Assembly (NCBI GenBank): GCA_018402545.1
Contig: JAGYIL010000001.1
Location: 744,001 to 808,000, forward strand
Direction: 5' to 3'
Length of the DNA stretch: 64,000 bases
Source of the DNA: Saccharospirillum sp.
GTDB taxonomy: Bacteria; Pseudomonadota; Gammaproteobacteria; Pseudomonadales; Natronospirillaceae
Shown: piece after piece, positions 17,051 to 25,365 of the stretch
Layout: each line of letters begins with the position of its first letter
Position numbering within the stretch: position 1 is the stretch's first letter
Translations under genes and position numbers: made by a program
Notes under the pieces: model-generated
What the model was told of the DNA's origin: nothing
What the model saw: only the letters and a program-made list of their open reading frames with translations
The model's database searches: none

Positions 17051-18267
17051 GTTGCCTTCTCCTGCGCCACGGCGCGTACCCGTTCCCGGTTCAGCGCCTC
17101 GCCCAGCTCGGCGCCCTGATACCCCTGTGCGGCCAGATCGGCCGGTAATACCGACCCACAAGCCGCCAGACAGCGTTCAAACAATGCTGCCTGAGGGTAC
17201 GGTTGCTGTTCCAGACCGGATCGTCCGCGGGCATCACATTCGCAGGCTTGCAGGAATTGCCGAAAGTGATCGCTCTGGCGAAAGGCCCCAAGCTTGTTCA
17301 GGGTTTTGACGATGGTCGCGGGGCGCAGTTCCCGAATGCGATGGCAATGGGTGTGATAGCGCGCGGTATGCTCGGCCAGCGCGGCGGCTTTCTTCGGCCA
17401 GCGCCAGTCGCTGGCGTGCTGGCGAATCAGGTCGGCCCCCAGGTCTTCGTGGCCCCGGTGCGAGGGCCAGTTGGTGGGTTCGGTGAGGGCTTTGCCCAGG
17501 TCGTGACTGAGCGTTGCGACCCGAACTTCAAGCGGGGCGTCCATCTGTACGGCGATCTGCAGGGCTTTGAGGGTATGAATGCCGGTGTCAACTTCGGGGT
17601 GCCAGCGCATTGGCTGGGGGATGCCGAACAGGGCGTCGAGCGCCGGGAAGACAACCTTGAGTGCCCCACAGGCGCGCAATACCTGGAAGAAGACTTCGGG
17701 GTTGGGCTCCATCAGGGCCCGGCTCATTTCCTGCCAGATGCGTTCCGGCACCAGGTAGCCCAGTTCGCCTTCCTGAACCATGTCGCACATCAGCGCCTGG
17801 GTGTCGTCGGCGACGCTGAAGCCGAGGTGGTCGAACCGGGCGGCAAACCGGGCGACGCGCAATACGCGCAGGGGGTCTTCGCGAAAGGCGGGCGAGACGT
17901 GGCGCAGCAGGCGGGCGTCGAGGTCGGACTTGCCGTGGTAGGGGTCGATCAGGGTGCCGTCGTCTGCCTGGGCCATGGCGTTGATGGTGAGGTCGCGGCG
18001 CAGCAGGTCGTCTTCAAGCGTGACATCCGGTGAAAACTGAACTTCAAAGCCAGTGTAGCCATGGCCCGATTTACGCTCGGTACGCGCCAGGGCATATTCC
18101 TCTTTGGTGCTGGGGTGCAGGAACACGGGAAAGTCGGCCCCAACGCGCTGGTAGCCTTCCTGTTCCAGTTGCTCGGGCGTGGCACCAACGACCACCCAGT
18201 CGTGATCTTTTACAGCAAGGCCGAGCAAGGTGTCGCGAACGGCACCACCAACGAGGTAGATATCCAT
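17038..18267 (-). CDS. cca: Multifunctional CCA tRNA nucleotidyltransferase
   Basis: 409 residues, the usual size of the gammaproteobacterial enzyme. The nucleotidyltransferase head has YLVGGAVRDTLLGL at residues 4-17, DHDWVVVG, then RRDLTINAMAQ and the RVARFAARF neck. The C-terminal HD domain is visible in RVATLSHDLGKAL with RGHEDLGADL, which gives 2',3'-cyclic phosphodiesterase and phosphatase activities in E. coli. It adds or repairs the 3'-CCA of tRNA. Its stop is overlapped by folM, with which it should be co-transcribed. Confidence 0.96.
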   Translation of the reverse strand: MDIYLVGGAVRDTLLGLAVKDHDWVVVGATPEQLEQEGYQRVGADFPVFLHPSTKEEYALARTERKSGHGYTGFEVQFSPDVTLEDDLLRRDLTINAMAQADDGTLIDPYHGKSDLDARLLRHVSPAFREDPLRVLRVARFAARFDHLGFSVADDTQALMCDMVQEGELGYLVPERIWQEMSRALMEPNPEVFFQVLRACGALKVVFPALDALFGIPQPMRWHPEVDTGIHTLKALQIAVQMDAPLEVRVATLSHDLGKALTEPTNWPSHRGHEDLGADLIRQHASDWRWPKKAAALAEHTARYHTHCHRIRELRPATIVKTLNKLGAFRQSDHFRQFLQACECDARGRSGLEQQPYPQAALFERCLAACGSVLPADLAAQGYQGAELGEALNRERVRAVAQEKATWSD

Positions 18268-18354
18268 GTAGGGTAAGCAGGCAAGCGTTGAGAATGTGAT
18301 GCTAGTGTAGTGGAAAGTGGGCTATGGTTGCAGGGGGATCCGTGGCTTGAATTC

Positions 18355-18484
18355 GTGTCAGCCACCGGGTAGACCTATACGGGTGGTGCGACACATCGCT
18401 CGGCGTAGATCCATCCATGGAGCCTAGACCGCAGCATCCATGCTGCGGACTCCCCCGGCTAGGTCTACCCGGCAACTGACACTT
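18355..18484. repeat. Palindromic structured element, copy F (reverse, with insertion)
   Basis: Sixth element, reverse orientation. Outer arms GTGTCAGCCACCGGGTAGAC and GTCTACCCGGCAACTGACAC pair well. The inner part has GGTCGTAGATCC-like sequence, TCCATGGA, CTAG and CCGCAGCATCCATGCTGCGG. The left arm departs from the others: TATCCGGGG is replaced by TATACGGGTGGTGCGACACA with roughly 15 extra bases, so this copy is probably decayed. Confidence 0.83.
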
Positions 18485-18512
18485 GGATGGTTGCCAAATC
18501 TGAATCTACTGA

Positions 18513-20273
18513 TTAAAACTCCATCGAGAACTGGGCGACCATGCCTGCGTCCTGAATCACTTCATCCCAGTCATCAAATGACTTGGGTTTGAACCAGCCA
18601 GTCAGATCCAAGCCAACACCCCAGGGGGTGAAACCAAAGCCAGCGGAAACAACATGGCTGTCTTCCACGCTCAGGTTGTTGCGATAGCCGCCGCGCAGCT
18701 TGAACCAGTTATAGGCGTTGAATTCAGCACCCAGGCCCAGGTAACGGGTCGGTACGCCGTATTTCAGCGGCTGGTTTTCAGTGATGTCCAGGTCGGCTGC
18801 CAGGGTGGTCCAGCGGGTCATGTGAGCACCGCCGACACGCATTTTGGGGCCAATGCTGACATCGGCGCCTGAGGTGGTTTCAAAGGTTTGCGGAATCAGG
18901 TCTTTGATCACCAGACCACCGCGTACCTGGCCATTTAATACATCTGGCCAGTTCTTGGCGACACCGACGTCTACGTTGGCGGTAATGACGTTGGTTGAGT
19001 TTTCTTCAATCAGTGTGGCTGTGTCACCAAACTCGTCTTCAGCTTCTTCAATGGTGAAGCGCTTTTCGAAGATGTTCAGGCTGACTAACTTGGGCGTAAC
19101 ACCGGCCGAGAACGACTCGCCCATGTATTCAAAATCTCGCGCGATGGTGACACCGAATTCTGTGACCGACGCACCGATGATTTCCAGTTCGGATTCAAAG
19201 TTTTCTAGCGCGGGGGCGTCTACTTCACCGTTTGAATAGTAGGTGCCGTTGTAGTTTACCAGTGCGTCTTGTTCGGTGTTCACATCCTGCTGGGCGGTAT
19301 CCAGATTTGTGTACAGGGTATCCAACTGATCACCCCAGGCTTGAAGATCATTCTGGTAATCTGCATCCGCTTGCCCGCCTGGATAATCATTAGGGTCTGG
19401 CAGGTTGCCAATATGATCGGTAATGGCCTGGTTCGCTCCCGACAAGTCGACCATTGAGCCGCTGAGTTCAGTTGACTGATTGGTTAGCGCTGTCAAATCG
19501 TCCAGCAACAAGTCAATTTCATTAAAGTCGTTGTTGTTCAGAAATACCTTGGCGCCGACCGTTGTATTGTTGGAGATGTTCAGACCGAAGCTATAGCCAT
19601 CGCGGGGCAAGCTGACGCTTATAAAGTCTGCACCCAACCCCAGGCTGAATGCTTTCTCATCAAACGACTGGAAGTCAGTTTTAGTGCTTTGCACGACTCG
19701 GTCGAGGTTGACTGCTTCACTGTTCGCTGTTGATGTCTTGTCATCCAGTGTGCCGGTATTGGTATTCAAACTGGTAGATGCGCTGTTCAGGTCGCCGAGG
19801 TTGTCTCCTGAACCTGCACTGTCGTTAAGCTGACCATCATCATCGATATCAGCGTTGACGTTATTAATGGCAGTATTCAGGTCAGTAACATCAGTTCCAA
19901 TATTGGTCAGCACATCTTCCATGGAGTCGATACCCGCATCGACGTCACCAAACACCGCTACGCTGAACGCATCCGCATCAATGGTTTCAAACTGATCTAT
20001 GGTGCCGCCTTCATCGGTGAAGGCTTTGCCGGAGGTGATGACGCCGTCGGAGTCGTCGATGGAAAAACGGAATGAAGGCAGTGTCATCGCGAAGGATGAT
20101 TCCCGGCCTAACGCCGACAACAGGGCGGGGTTGAACGAGTGCACACTCGACAACGCGGCCGACGCTACCCCGGTATTACCCATGGCGTTCGACTTCGCAT
20201 CATTCCCGGTAAAGGGAGTTGCCTGAGCGGCACTGGCAGCAATAACGGAGAGAGCAAGCAGCGTTTTCTTCAT
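18513..20273 (-). CDS. TraF-like (PF13729-type) outer-membrane protein
   Basis: A 586-residue exported protein. The signal peptide is residues 1-18 (MKKTLLALSVIAASAAQA). The mature N terminus (GNDAKSNAMGNTGVAS) and the C-terminal half (FGVTIARDFEYMGESFSAGV, RVGGAHMTRWTTLAADLDI, LRGGYRNNLS) match the conjugal-transfer TraF-like family, which has a FadL-like or beta-barrel outer-membrane look; the TraF name is historical and there is no conjugation gene here. The middle third (about residues 110-350) is a Asp/Asn/Thr/Gln-rich helical insertion with heptad-like repeats, possibly an extended coiled coil. A perfect CRP-type site lies 273 bp upstream of the start. Confidence 0.75.
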   Translation of the reverse strand: MKKTLLALSVIAASAAQATPFTGNDAKSNAMGNTGVASAALSSVHSFNPALLSALGRESSFAMTLPSFRFSIDDSDGVITSGKAFTDEGGTIDQFETIDADAFSVAVFGDVDAGIDSMEDVLTNIGTDVTDLNTAINNVNADIDDDGQLNDSAGSGDNLGDLNSASTSLNTNTGTLDDKTSTANSEAVNLDRVVQSTKTDFQSFDEKAFSLGLGADFISVSLPRDGYSFGLNISNNTTVGAKVFLNNNDFNEIDLLLDDLTALTNQSTELSGSMVDLSGANQAITDHIGNLPDPNDYPGGQADADYQNDLQAWGDQLDTLYTNLDTAQQDVNTEQDALVNYNGTYYSNGEVDAPALENFESELEIIGASVTEFGVTIARDFEYMGESFSAGVTPKLVSLNIFEKRFTIEEAEDEFGDTATLIEENSTNVITANVDVGVAKNWPDVLNGQVRGGLVIKDLIPQTFETTSGADVSIGPKMRVGGAHMTRWTTLAADLDITENQPLKYGVPTRYLGLGAEFNAYNWFKLRGGYRNNLSVEDSHVVSAGFGFTPWGVGLDLTGWFKPKSFDDWDEVIQDAGMVAQFSMEF

Positions 20274-20545
20274 AAAGTGACCTTTTCGCGGTTGAACAGT
20301 GTAAAGCCATTAAGAGCATAGCCGGATCCAATGCCGCTCAACAGCGACAGGCCTGGTGAAGGCGCTTGAACAACGGTGCTGGATCAGCACATCCGGGCAA
20401 AAGCGGCTTCTGCGGGGGAACATTACGCTGCCCCGATAGAAGCTGTGAAGGCTTTGCCCCTGAGGCTTCACCACCTCATTCGGCAGCGCACGATACGCAG
20501 TGCCAGCGCCTTCATGGGTAAAATATAGGGGAAAAGCTCAGCATT

Positions 20546-20561
20546 TGTGAAGTAATTCACA
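20546..20561. promoter_or_regulatory. CRP/Vfr-type operator
   Basis: TGTGAAGTAATTCACA is an exact match to the TGTGA-N6-TCACA half-site consensus, within the wider palindrome TTTGTGAAGTAATTCACATA. It lies between the divergent TraF-like gene and flgP, 273 bp from the former start and 191 bp from the latter, so either could be the target. The distance to either start leaves the choice open. Confidence 0.7.
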
Positions 20562-20682
20562 TAAAAAGACTGTGTTTGCTCGATTTTTGACCGTTTTTCT
20601 GACGTTTTTCCCACCCAAAAAGCTGACTGTCTGGTCGGGTTGGCGGAATATTGGCGACTTTCGCCCTCGGCTCAGTTAGGGC

Positions 20683-20709
20683 TAATGTCTTCTCGCTTCA
20701 TGCCGATAA
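20683..20709 (+). promoter_or_regulatory. FliA (sigma-28) promoter for flgP-flgT
   Basis: TAATGTCT (20683-20690), an 11-base spacer and GCCGATAA (20702-20709) match the sigma-28 consensus TAAAGTTT-N11-GCCGATAA at 6/8 and 8/8 positions with exact spacing. The predicted transcription start is some 35 bases before the flgP ATG at 20752. This makes flgP-flgT late flagellar genes. Confidence 0.85.
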
Positions 20710-20751
20710 AACGGGAAATCCCATGTGTTGTATCGGTAGGCGGAGACCTTT

Positions 20752-21360
20752 ATGAAAACCCTGTTCAAGTGGCGTTCCTGTGTGGTGGTGTTGGGCGCAG
20801 CGCTGGTATTGAGCGGCTGCTCGATGTGGCCCTTCGGTAACGATGATGATGAAGTCGAGGCCATTGTGGCCGAGGTTCGGGCCATTAACGAAAAGCTTCC
20901 GCCCATGGAACCCATGGTACTGCGCTCGACCGGTTACGGTGCCATTAACCCCAATTCACAGGGGCTCTCGGAAGTTCAGAAACGCCTGATCGCCATGCGC
21001 GCCTCCAAGCTCGATGCCTACCGCACGCTCGCCGAGCGGGTTTATGGCACGCAGATTGTCGGTAGTTCTACTGTTGAGAACCTGGTGGTCGAGAACGACC
21101 GCTTCAAAGCCTTTGTCGATACCCACATTCTGGGCGCCAAGGTGGTGTATCAGGACATGATGGCCGACGGCAGCTACGAGACCATGGTGGAAATGGTGAT
21201 CGATGAGGGCTTCCGCAACTGTCTGGCCAACCAGCCCGCCGGCCGGCAAAACAGCCGCTGTGCGTCGGATGTGGTGTACGACGTAGATTCAATGACGCGT
21301 TCCCAGTTGCGTCAGCAGGGAATCGACACCACCGGTTCAGGTTTGTACTTCATTGAGTAA
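20752..21360 (+). CDS. flgP: Flagellar outer-membrane lipoprotein FlgP (LPP20 family)
   Basis: 202 residues. A lipoprotein signal peptide ends in the lipobox LSGC with the lipidated Cys at 23, and the mature part has the LPP20 domain (about residues 60-165; AMRASKLDAYRTLAERVYG and GAKVVYQDMMADGSYETMVE). FlgP forms basal disk structures around the flagellar motor in Vibrio and Campylobacter. Ribosome binding site GGCGGAG precedes the ATG. The neighbour flgT, 89 bp downstream, and the upstream sigma-28 promoter support the flagellar role. FlgO, the usual third partner, is not here. Confidence 0.85.
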   Translation: MKTLFKWRSCVVVLGAALVLSGCSMWPFGNDDDEVEAIVAEVRAINEKLPPMEPMVLRSTGYGAINPNSQGLSEVQKRLIAMRASKLDAYRTLAERVYGTQIVGSSTVENLVVENDRFKAFVDTHILGAKVVYQDMMADGSYETMVEMVIDEGFRNCLANQPAGRQNSRCASDVVYDVDSMTRSQLRQQGIDTTGSGLYFIE

Positions 21361-21449
21361 TGTAAGCGGCTAAGTCACCCATCGAATAACACATCGCGAT
21401 GAACCGTGCCCCCCGGGAAGCGGATGAACCGTCGCGAAGGAGCGTAGAG

Positions 21450-22676
21450 ATGCAAGGTTTCATCGGTTTTATTCTGGTGTTTGCCCTGGTGTTCGGGGCC
21501 GCATCGGCAGAGCAAATGCCCACGGGTAATGTGGTGCTGGTTGATGCCGAAGGCCAGGCCGAGGTTGAGTACGATGACATCAACAGTGCCCGTATTCGCG
21601 CCCTGCGCAAAGCCATCGAAAGCGCTTCCATGCAGGTCAGTGCCCAGGTGCATAGCACCCAGGTCATGGAAGACGGCAACCTGACTGTCGACTACCTGCG
21701 CGTTAACAGCGCCGCCCAGGTGCGTGACATTCAGATCATGAGTGAAGGCCGTGAGGGTAACCTCTATACCGTGGCCATTACCGCCCGGGTCTCTCCCGAC
21801 CAAGTGTGTGCCAATGTTATGGCCAACCACTACCGCAAGTCGGTTGCCGTTACCGGCTTCGCCATGGAGCACCCACAGCAGGCCTCCATGGGTCATCTGG
21901 GCTCAGTGGACCGGGGCTTGCCCGCCTACCTGGTCAACGGCCTGAACGGCGTAGCCGGCATGCGCGCCCTGAATGCGAACACCATGACCCTTTACCCGAA
22001 TACCCACACCGCACCCACTCAGCTTTCCCCGCGCATGACGCTTACAAGCGCCGTCGATGCGGCCCAAAGCCTGGGCGTGCAGTTCGTCATCTCCGGCGTG
22101 ATCCGTGACCTGGCCATGGAAAACCCCGATGCCCCGCGCGAACGCAGCTGGGATGGCTTGCTGGCCAGAGTGGGCATCGAAAAAGCCCCGCGCACCCGCC
22201 ACTTTGTGTTTGATCTGTTCGTACACGATGGCCACTCGGGCGCCCTGGTTTTCCAGAGCCGCTACAGCACCCACGGCGACTGGAATGAAGCGCGTAATGC
22301 CCGCGTCGGCTTCGCCACCGGTAAATTCTTTACCACCGACTACGGCCAACACGTAAGAACCTTGCTCGACCAGGCCATGAGCGACATTCAACAAACCATT
22401 CAATGCCAGCCCTTCATGGCCACCATTACCCAGGTAAACGGCACCCGCATCTTCGTAGACACAGGCGCTTCCAGCGGCCTGCGCCCCGGTGACTTCCTGA
22501 GCGTTTACCGCACCAGCCAAAACTTCGACCGCCAGGGCGACAGCTTCTGGCAACTGAGCGACACCCGCCTGGTGGCTGAAGTGAAACAAGTGCAACCACA
22601 CTTCGCGATTGCTGAGCTGTCAATCGGTACCGAACGGTTGAACTTGCAGATGGATGATCTGGTAATGGCGTGGTAA
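21450..22676 (+). CDS. flgT: Flagellar H-ring assembly protein FlgT
   Basis: ATG 21450 has GAAGGAG nine bases upstream and opens directly into a signal peptide (MQGFIGFILVFALVFGAASA), so I prefer it over the in-frame ATG 51 bases earlier; this gives 408 residues. Three domains follow: FlgT-N (about 22-120, with ARIRALRKAIESASMQVSAQ), FlgT-M (about 125-290) and FlgT-C (about 315-405, with RIFVDTGASSGLRPGDFLSV). In Vibrio FlgT builds the H ring on the outer face of the LP ring and is needed for MotX/Y and stator assembly in polar sodium-driven flagella. The flgP-flgT pair sits alone, away from any other flagellar gene in the window. Confidence 0.88.
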   Translation: MQGFIGFILVFALVFGAASAEQMPTGNVVLVDAEGQAEVEYDDINSARIRALRKAIESASMQVSAQVHSTQVMEDGNLTVDYLRVNSAAQVRDIQIMSEGREGNLYTVAITARVSPDQVCANVMANHYRKSVAVTGFAMEHPQQASMGHLGSVDRGLPAYLVNGLNGVAGMRALNANTMTLYPNTHTAPTQLSPRMTLTSAVDAAQSLGVQFVISGVIRDLAMENPDAPRERSWDGLLARVGIEKAPRTRHFVFDLFVHDGHSGALVFQSRYSTHGDWNEARNARVGFATGKFFTTDYGQHVRTLLDQAMSDIQQTIQCQPFMATITQVNGTRIFVDTGASSGLRPGDFLSVYRTSQNFDRQGDSFWQLSDTRLVAEVKQVQPHFAIAELSIGTERLNLQMDDLVMAW

Positions 22677-22690
22677 GAGTTTAATAAAAC

Positions 22691-22715
22691 CTCTGGTGAG
22701 TCCCCCTCACCAGAG
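22691..22715. other. Perfect hairpin downstream of flgT
   Basis: CTCTGGTGAG (22691-22700) and CTCACCAGAG (22706-22715) form a perfect 10-bp stem with a five-base loop, 14 bases after the flgT stop. No T-run follows, so it is not a classical intrinsic terminator, though it may protect the mRNA 3' end. The rest of the gap to 22974 is AT-rich with no feature I recognise. Confidence 0.6.
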
Positions 22716-22974
22716 CATCCCGTAAACCACCATACATCAGCTCACCACCGCATATCACACCCCCACCGAACCCAGTAGGAGGCCAGTCCCCTGGGCGACA
22801 GGAAGCACCCAAGCCAGTGATCTACCCACTGCCAAAAAAGTCCCCCAAAAACAAATAGCTCTCCAACCCAAAACCAAACACAATTGCGCCTCCTGTCTTG
22901 CTAATTTCTGATCAACGTTCAAACTAAACATCAAAGGATTATTCAGCAAGAGCGAAGGCCAATGGGAGTCTGGT

Positions 22975-23454
22975 TTGAAACCGCATAACGAGATACACCT
23001 GGTGACCCTTACTCCGGGTGACCTTGATGAGGCTTATCAGCTTTATAGGGAAAGTCTGTTCGAGTTTATTGACCAGGCGTTTGGGTGGAATGAAGCATTT
23101 CAGCAGCAACGGTTCCGATCGTCATACCCCATAGATAGCTTGCGATGGCTAACGGATGTTAACTCGCAGCGCATCGGCGTATTGAGTTTCGTTGATAAAG
23201 ATCAATCGCTGCATTTGTCTTTACTGTTGCTGTATCAGGCCCACCGGGGCTTGGGGCTGGGCAGTCTGGTTATGAAAAAACTGGAGGGCCTGGCCGAGGG
23301 AAGTGGACATAAGATAACCTTGTCGACGTTCAGAGAAAACAAAGGCGCCGTTGCTTTTTACCAGAAGCTTGGGTACCAGATCGATAAACAGGACGAGTAC
23401 TTTTACGAAATGACCAGGGACTTGACGTTCCTGCAGCCAGATGCCAGGGAGTGA
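22975..23454 (+). CDS. GNAT-family N-acetyltransferase
   Basis: 159 residues from TTG 22975. The GNAT acetyl-CoA site is visible as HRGLGLGSLVMKKLEGLAE (motif A), and the C-terminal motif B as NKGAVAFYQKLGYQ with a tyrosine after it. Substrate is not predictable. PaiB starts 7 bp after its stop, recalling the paiA-paiB pair of Bacillus in which PaiA is also a GNAT; this pairing is suggestive, but motifs do not prove that the first gene is PaiA (spermidine acetyltransferase). Start codon uncertain because no ATG is in frame upstream. Base composition here is more AT-rich than in the core region before it. Confidence 0.75.
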   Translation: MKPHNEIHLVTLTPGDLDEAYQLYRESLFEFIDQAFGWNEAFQQQRFRSSYPIDSLRWLTDVNSQRIGVLSFVDKDQSLHLSLLLLYQAHRGLGLGSLVMKKLEGLAEGSGHKITLSTFRENKGAVAFYQKLGYQIDKQDEYFYEMTRDLTFLQPDARE

Positions 23455-23460
23455 TGTTGA

Positions 23461-24087
23461 ATGTACATCCCGCAACATTTTAAAGAAGACGATCAAGAGA
23501 CGCTTCAGCAATATATTCGTACCTACGTGTTCGGATTATTAATCGTTTCAGACGACGAAGGCATAGAAGCAAACCACCTACCTTTTCACCTAAGCGGCGG
23601 TGACAGTGGGGAACTGGGTCACCTGCATTGCCACGTGGCCAGAAGTAACCCCGTGTGGCAACGGTTGCAGCATGGAGCACGAGTTCTCGTCGTGTATCAA
23701 GGGCCAGATGCCTACGTTTCACCATCGTGGTACCCAACCAAAGCAGAGACCGGGCGAGTTGTGCCAACCTGGAACTATTTGGCCGTCCACGCAGAAGGTA
23801 AGGCTCGTGTTATTGAGGATCCTGCATGGTTGATTCGACACCTCAACCAGTTAACCGATCAGCACGAAGCAGGAAGAAGTGAACCCTGGTCGGTAGATGA
23901 TGCCCCTGCGGATTTCACCGGACGTTTGGTAGAAGCTATCGTGGGTATAGAGGTCAAGATTGAATCCCTGACTGGTAAGCTGAAATCGAGTCAGAACCTG
24001 CCAGAGCGAAACAGAGCAGGAGTAAAGGCTGGGCTTGAGGCGGAAGAAAAGGCGCAATGCCGTGCTATGTCCGAGTTCATCAGTTAA
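23461..24087 (+). CDS. PaiB-type FMN-binding protein
   Basis: 208 residues opening with MYIPQHFKEDDQETLQQYIR, the typical PaiB N terminus, followed by ANHLPFHL, QGPDAYVSPSWYPTKAETGR and VPTWNYLAVH, all family hallmarks, and ending in the basic NRAGVKAGL tail. The fold is a split-barrel FMN-binding domain like pyridoxamine phosphate oxidases. In Bacillus PaiB is described as a negative regulator of sporulation and protease genes; in proteobacteria its role is unclear. It starts 7 bp after the GNAT gene, so the pair is one unit. Confidence 0.88.
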   Translation: MYIPQHFKEDDQETLQQYIRTYVFGLLIVSDDEGIEANHLPFHLSGGDSGELGHLHCHVARSNPVWQRLQHGARVLVVYQGPDAYVSPSWYPTKAETGRVVPTWNYLAVHAEGKARVIEDPAWLIRHLNQLTDQHEAGRSEPWSVDDAPADFTGRLVEAIVGIEVKIESLTGKLKSSQNLPERNRAGVKAGLEAEEKAQCRAMSEFIS

Positions 24088-24110
24088 CTGCATCAATACA
24101 GACAGCCATT

Positions 24111-24650
24111 ATGAACATTTCTCTGAATACAAACCTAACCACAGAAAGGCTAAAACTCCGGCCCGTTGATCTATCTGATGTGGATCTGGTGTGGGAGGTA
24201 TCGCGGTATGAAGGCTTCACCGACGGGATGACGTGGGATCCTCCAGCGAGTCGACAAGAAATTGTTGAGATAACTCACCGGAACCTGGCTCACTGGGAGC
24301 AAGGCAAGGATTACGTGTTCACTATCAGTCTGTTGAAGCCGGCTTGCCCGATTGGCCGAGTAGGGTTACAAAAGGAAGATCCTCCCGACACGTGGAATAT
24401 GGGTTTTTGGGTACACCCAGACCATTGGGGTAAAGGTTATGCATCGGAAGCCGCGCGAGCCATGCTGGAGTTTGGCTTCAATAGGCTTCACTCTGACCGC
24501 ATAGTCACCGCCCATGCCACCTGGAACAAACGCAGCCAGAGGGTGATTCAGGGGCTCGGCTTCAAGTCTGTTGGGGTGAACCCTGCTGGTTTCTACAAGA
24601 ATGGTAATCCTGTGGAGGAGGTTGAGTATGTGCTCAGGCGTCCCATTTAA
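24111..24650 (+). CDS. RimJ/RimL-type N-acetyltransferase
   Basis: 179 residues from ATG 24111; an upstream frame exists to 24057 but overlaps paiB. The opening TTERLKLRPVDLSDVDLVWE is the classical start of the RimJ/RimL GNAT_3 subfamily, followed by NMGFWVHPDHWGKGYASEAA (acetyl-CoA binding) and NKRSQRVIQGLGFKSVG. Such enzymes acetylate protein N termini, tRNA-linked or antibiotic amines; the target here is unknown. Transcribed in the same direction as the GNAT and paiB genes. Confidence 0.82.
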   Translation: MNISLNTNLTTERLKLRPVDLSDVDLVWEVSRYEGFTDGMTWDPPASRQEIVEITHRNLAHWEQGKDYVFTISLLKPACPIGRVGLQKEDPPDTWNMGFWVHPDHWGKGYASEAARAMLEFGFNRLHSDRIVTAHATWNKRSQRVIQGLGFKSVGVNPAGFYKNGNPVEEVEYVLRRPI

Positions 24651-24710
24651 CTGTTTTATAAGCTGCACTGGCATAGCCAGCGCTAGAAACCTTTAGAGGC
24701 GTGGCCTGAT

Positions 24711-25286
24711 ATGATTGTACTGGGTGGTGCTTCCAGAGCAGGGAAAGGGCTTATATCCCAAGAATTAATGGTTCTGCTGGGCATACCTTATATGTCTATC
24801 GATCCTATTAAAATGGCTATCTCAAAGTCGATTCCCAGTTACAAGCTGAATACAGATGGTACCTCTGTTGCGGTATCAGAAGAGATGTGGCCGTTCATCT
24901 CTGCTTTGATTCTTAATTTGGTTGAGACAAATGTAAGCTATATCGTTGAAGGTGAAATACTGCCCAGTCATGTATTTGAGCTTACTAATGTCCATGGTGT
25001 TAGCGTGAGTTCCTGCTTTGTTGGCTATAAAGACATCTCGGTAGAAGAAAAAGTTAATCAAGTTCGTACCAACTCTGGTTACCCAAACGACTGGACTTCA
25101 GATTTAGCTGATAGTGAATTGAGGGAATTGATAACAGAAGGTGTTCAATACAGTAAGTACTTGTACGATGAGTGCCAGAAGTATGGTGTTCGTTACATCG
25201 ATTTTTCAGAAAGCTTTGAAATTGGAAGAAAAGCCACGCTGAAATACCTTTTTGATGATTTTCAGCAATGGGGTCGGAGTCGGTGA
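24711..25286 (+). CDS. P-loop kinase-like NTPase
   Basis: 191 residues with a Walker A motif at 5-13 (GGASRAGKG) directly after the start strand and a compact alpha/beta architecture without other domains; a tentative Walker B strand is VSYIVEGEIL (about residues 75-84). Size and layout suggest a nucleoside, shikimate-like or small-molecule kinase of the AAA_18/zeta type, but no substrate motif is recognised. The gene is visibly AT-richer than the core genes and has no functional partner. It lies alone between the GNAT gene and the convergent MATE gene. Confidence 0.6.
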   Translation: MIVLGGASRAGKGLISQELMVLLGIPYMSIDPIKMAISKSIPSYKLNTDGTSVAVSEEMWPFISALILNLVETNVSYIVEGEILPSHVFELTNVHGVSVSSCFVGYKDISVEEKVNQVRTNSGYPNDWTSDLADSELRELITEGVQYSKYLYDECQKYGVRYIDFSESFEIGRKATLKYLFDDFQQWGRSR

Positions 25287-25365
25287 TTCCCCGGTCTGTA
25301 CTGCTTCCTGATGCTCAGATGAATGGCCTCCTCCGAAAGATCGGGTGCTTATCGTTAAGAGCAGG

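Noticed and set aside
20641-20656. GG-N10-GC arrangement resembling a sigma-54 promoter before flgP (TGGCGGAATATTGGC)
   Set aside because: Spacing is right but the -12 element is TTGGC and not TTTGC and most consensus bases between are missing. The sigma-28 match a few bases downstream is much better.
22675-25290. Integron cassette array (several small same-strand genes)
   Set aside because: No attC-like inverted sites or GTTRRRY core sites were found between the GNAT, PaiB and kinase genes, and no integrase is present.
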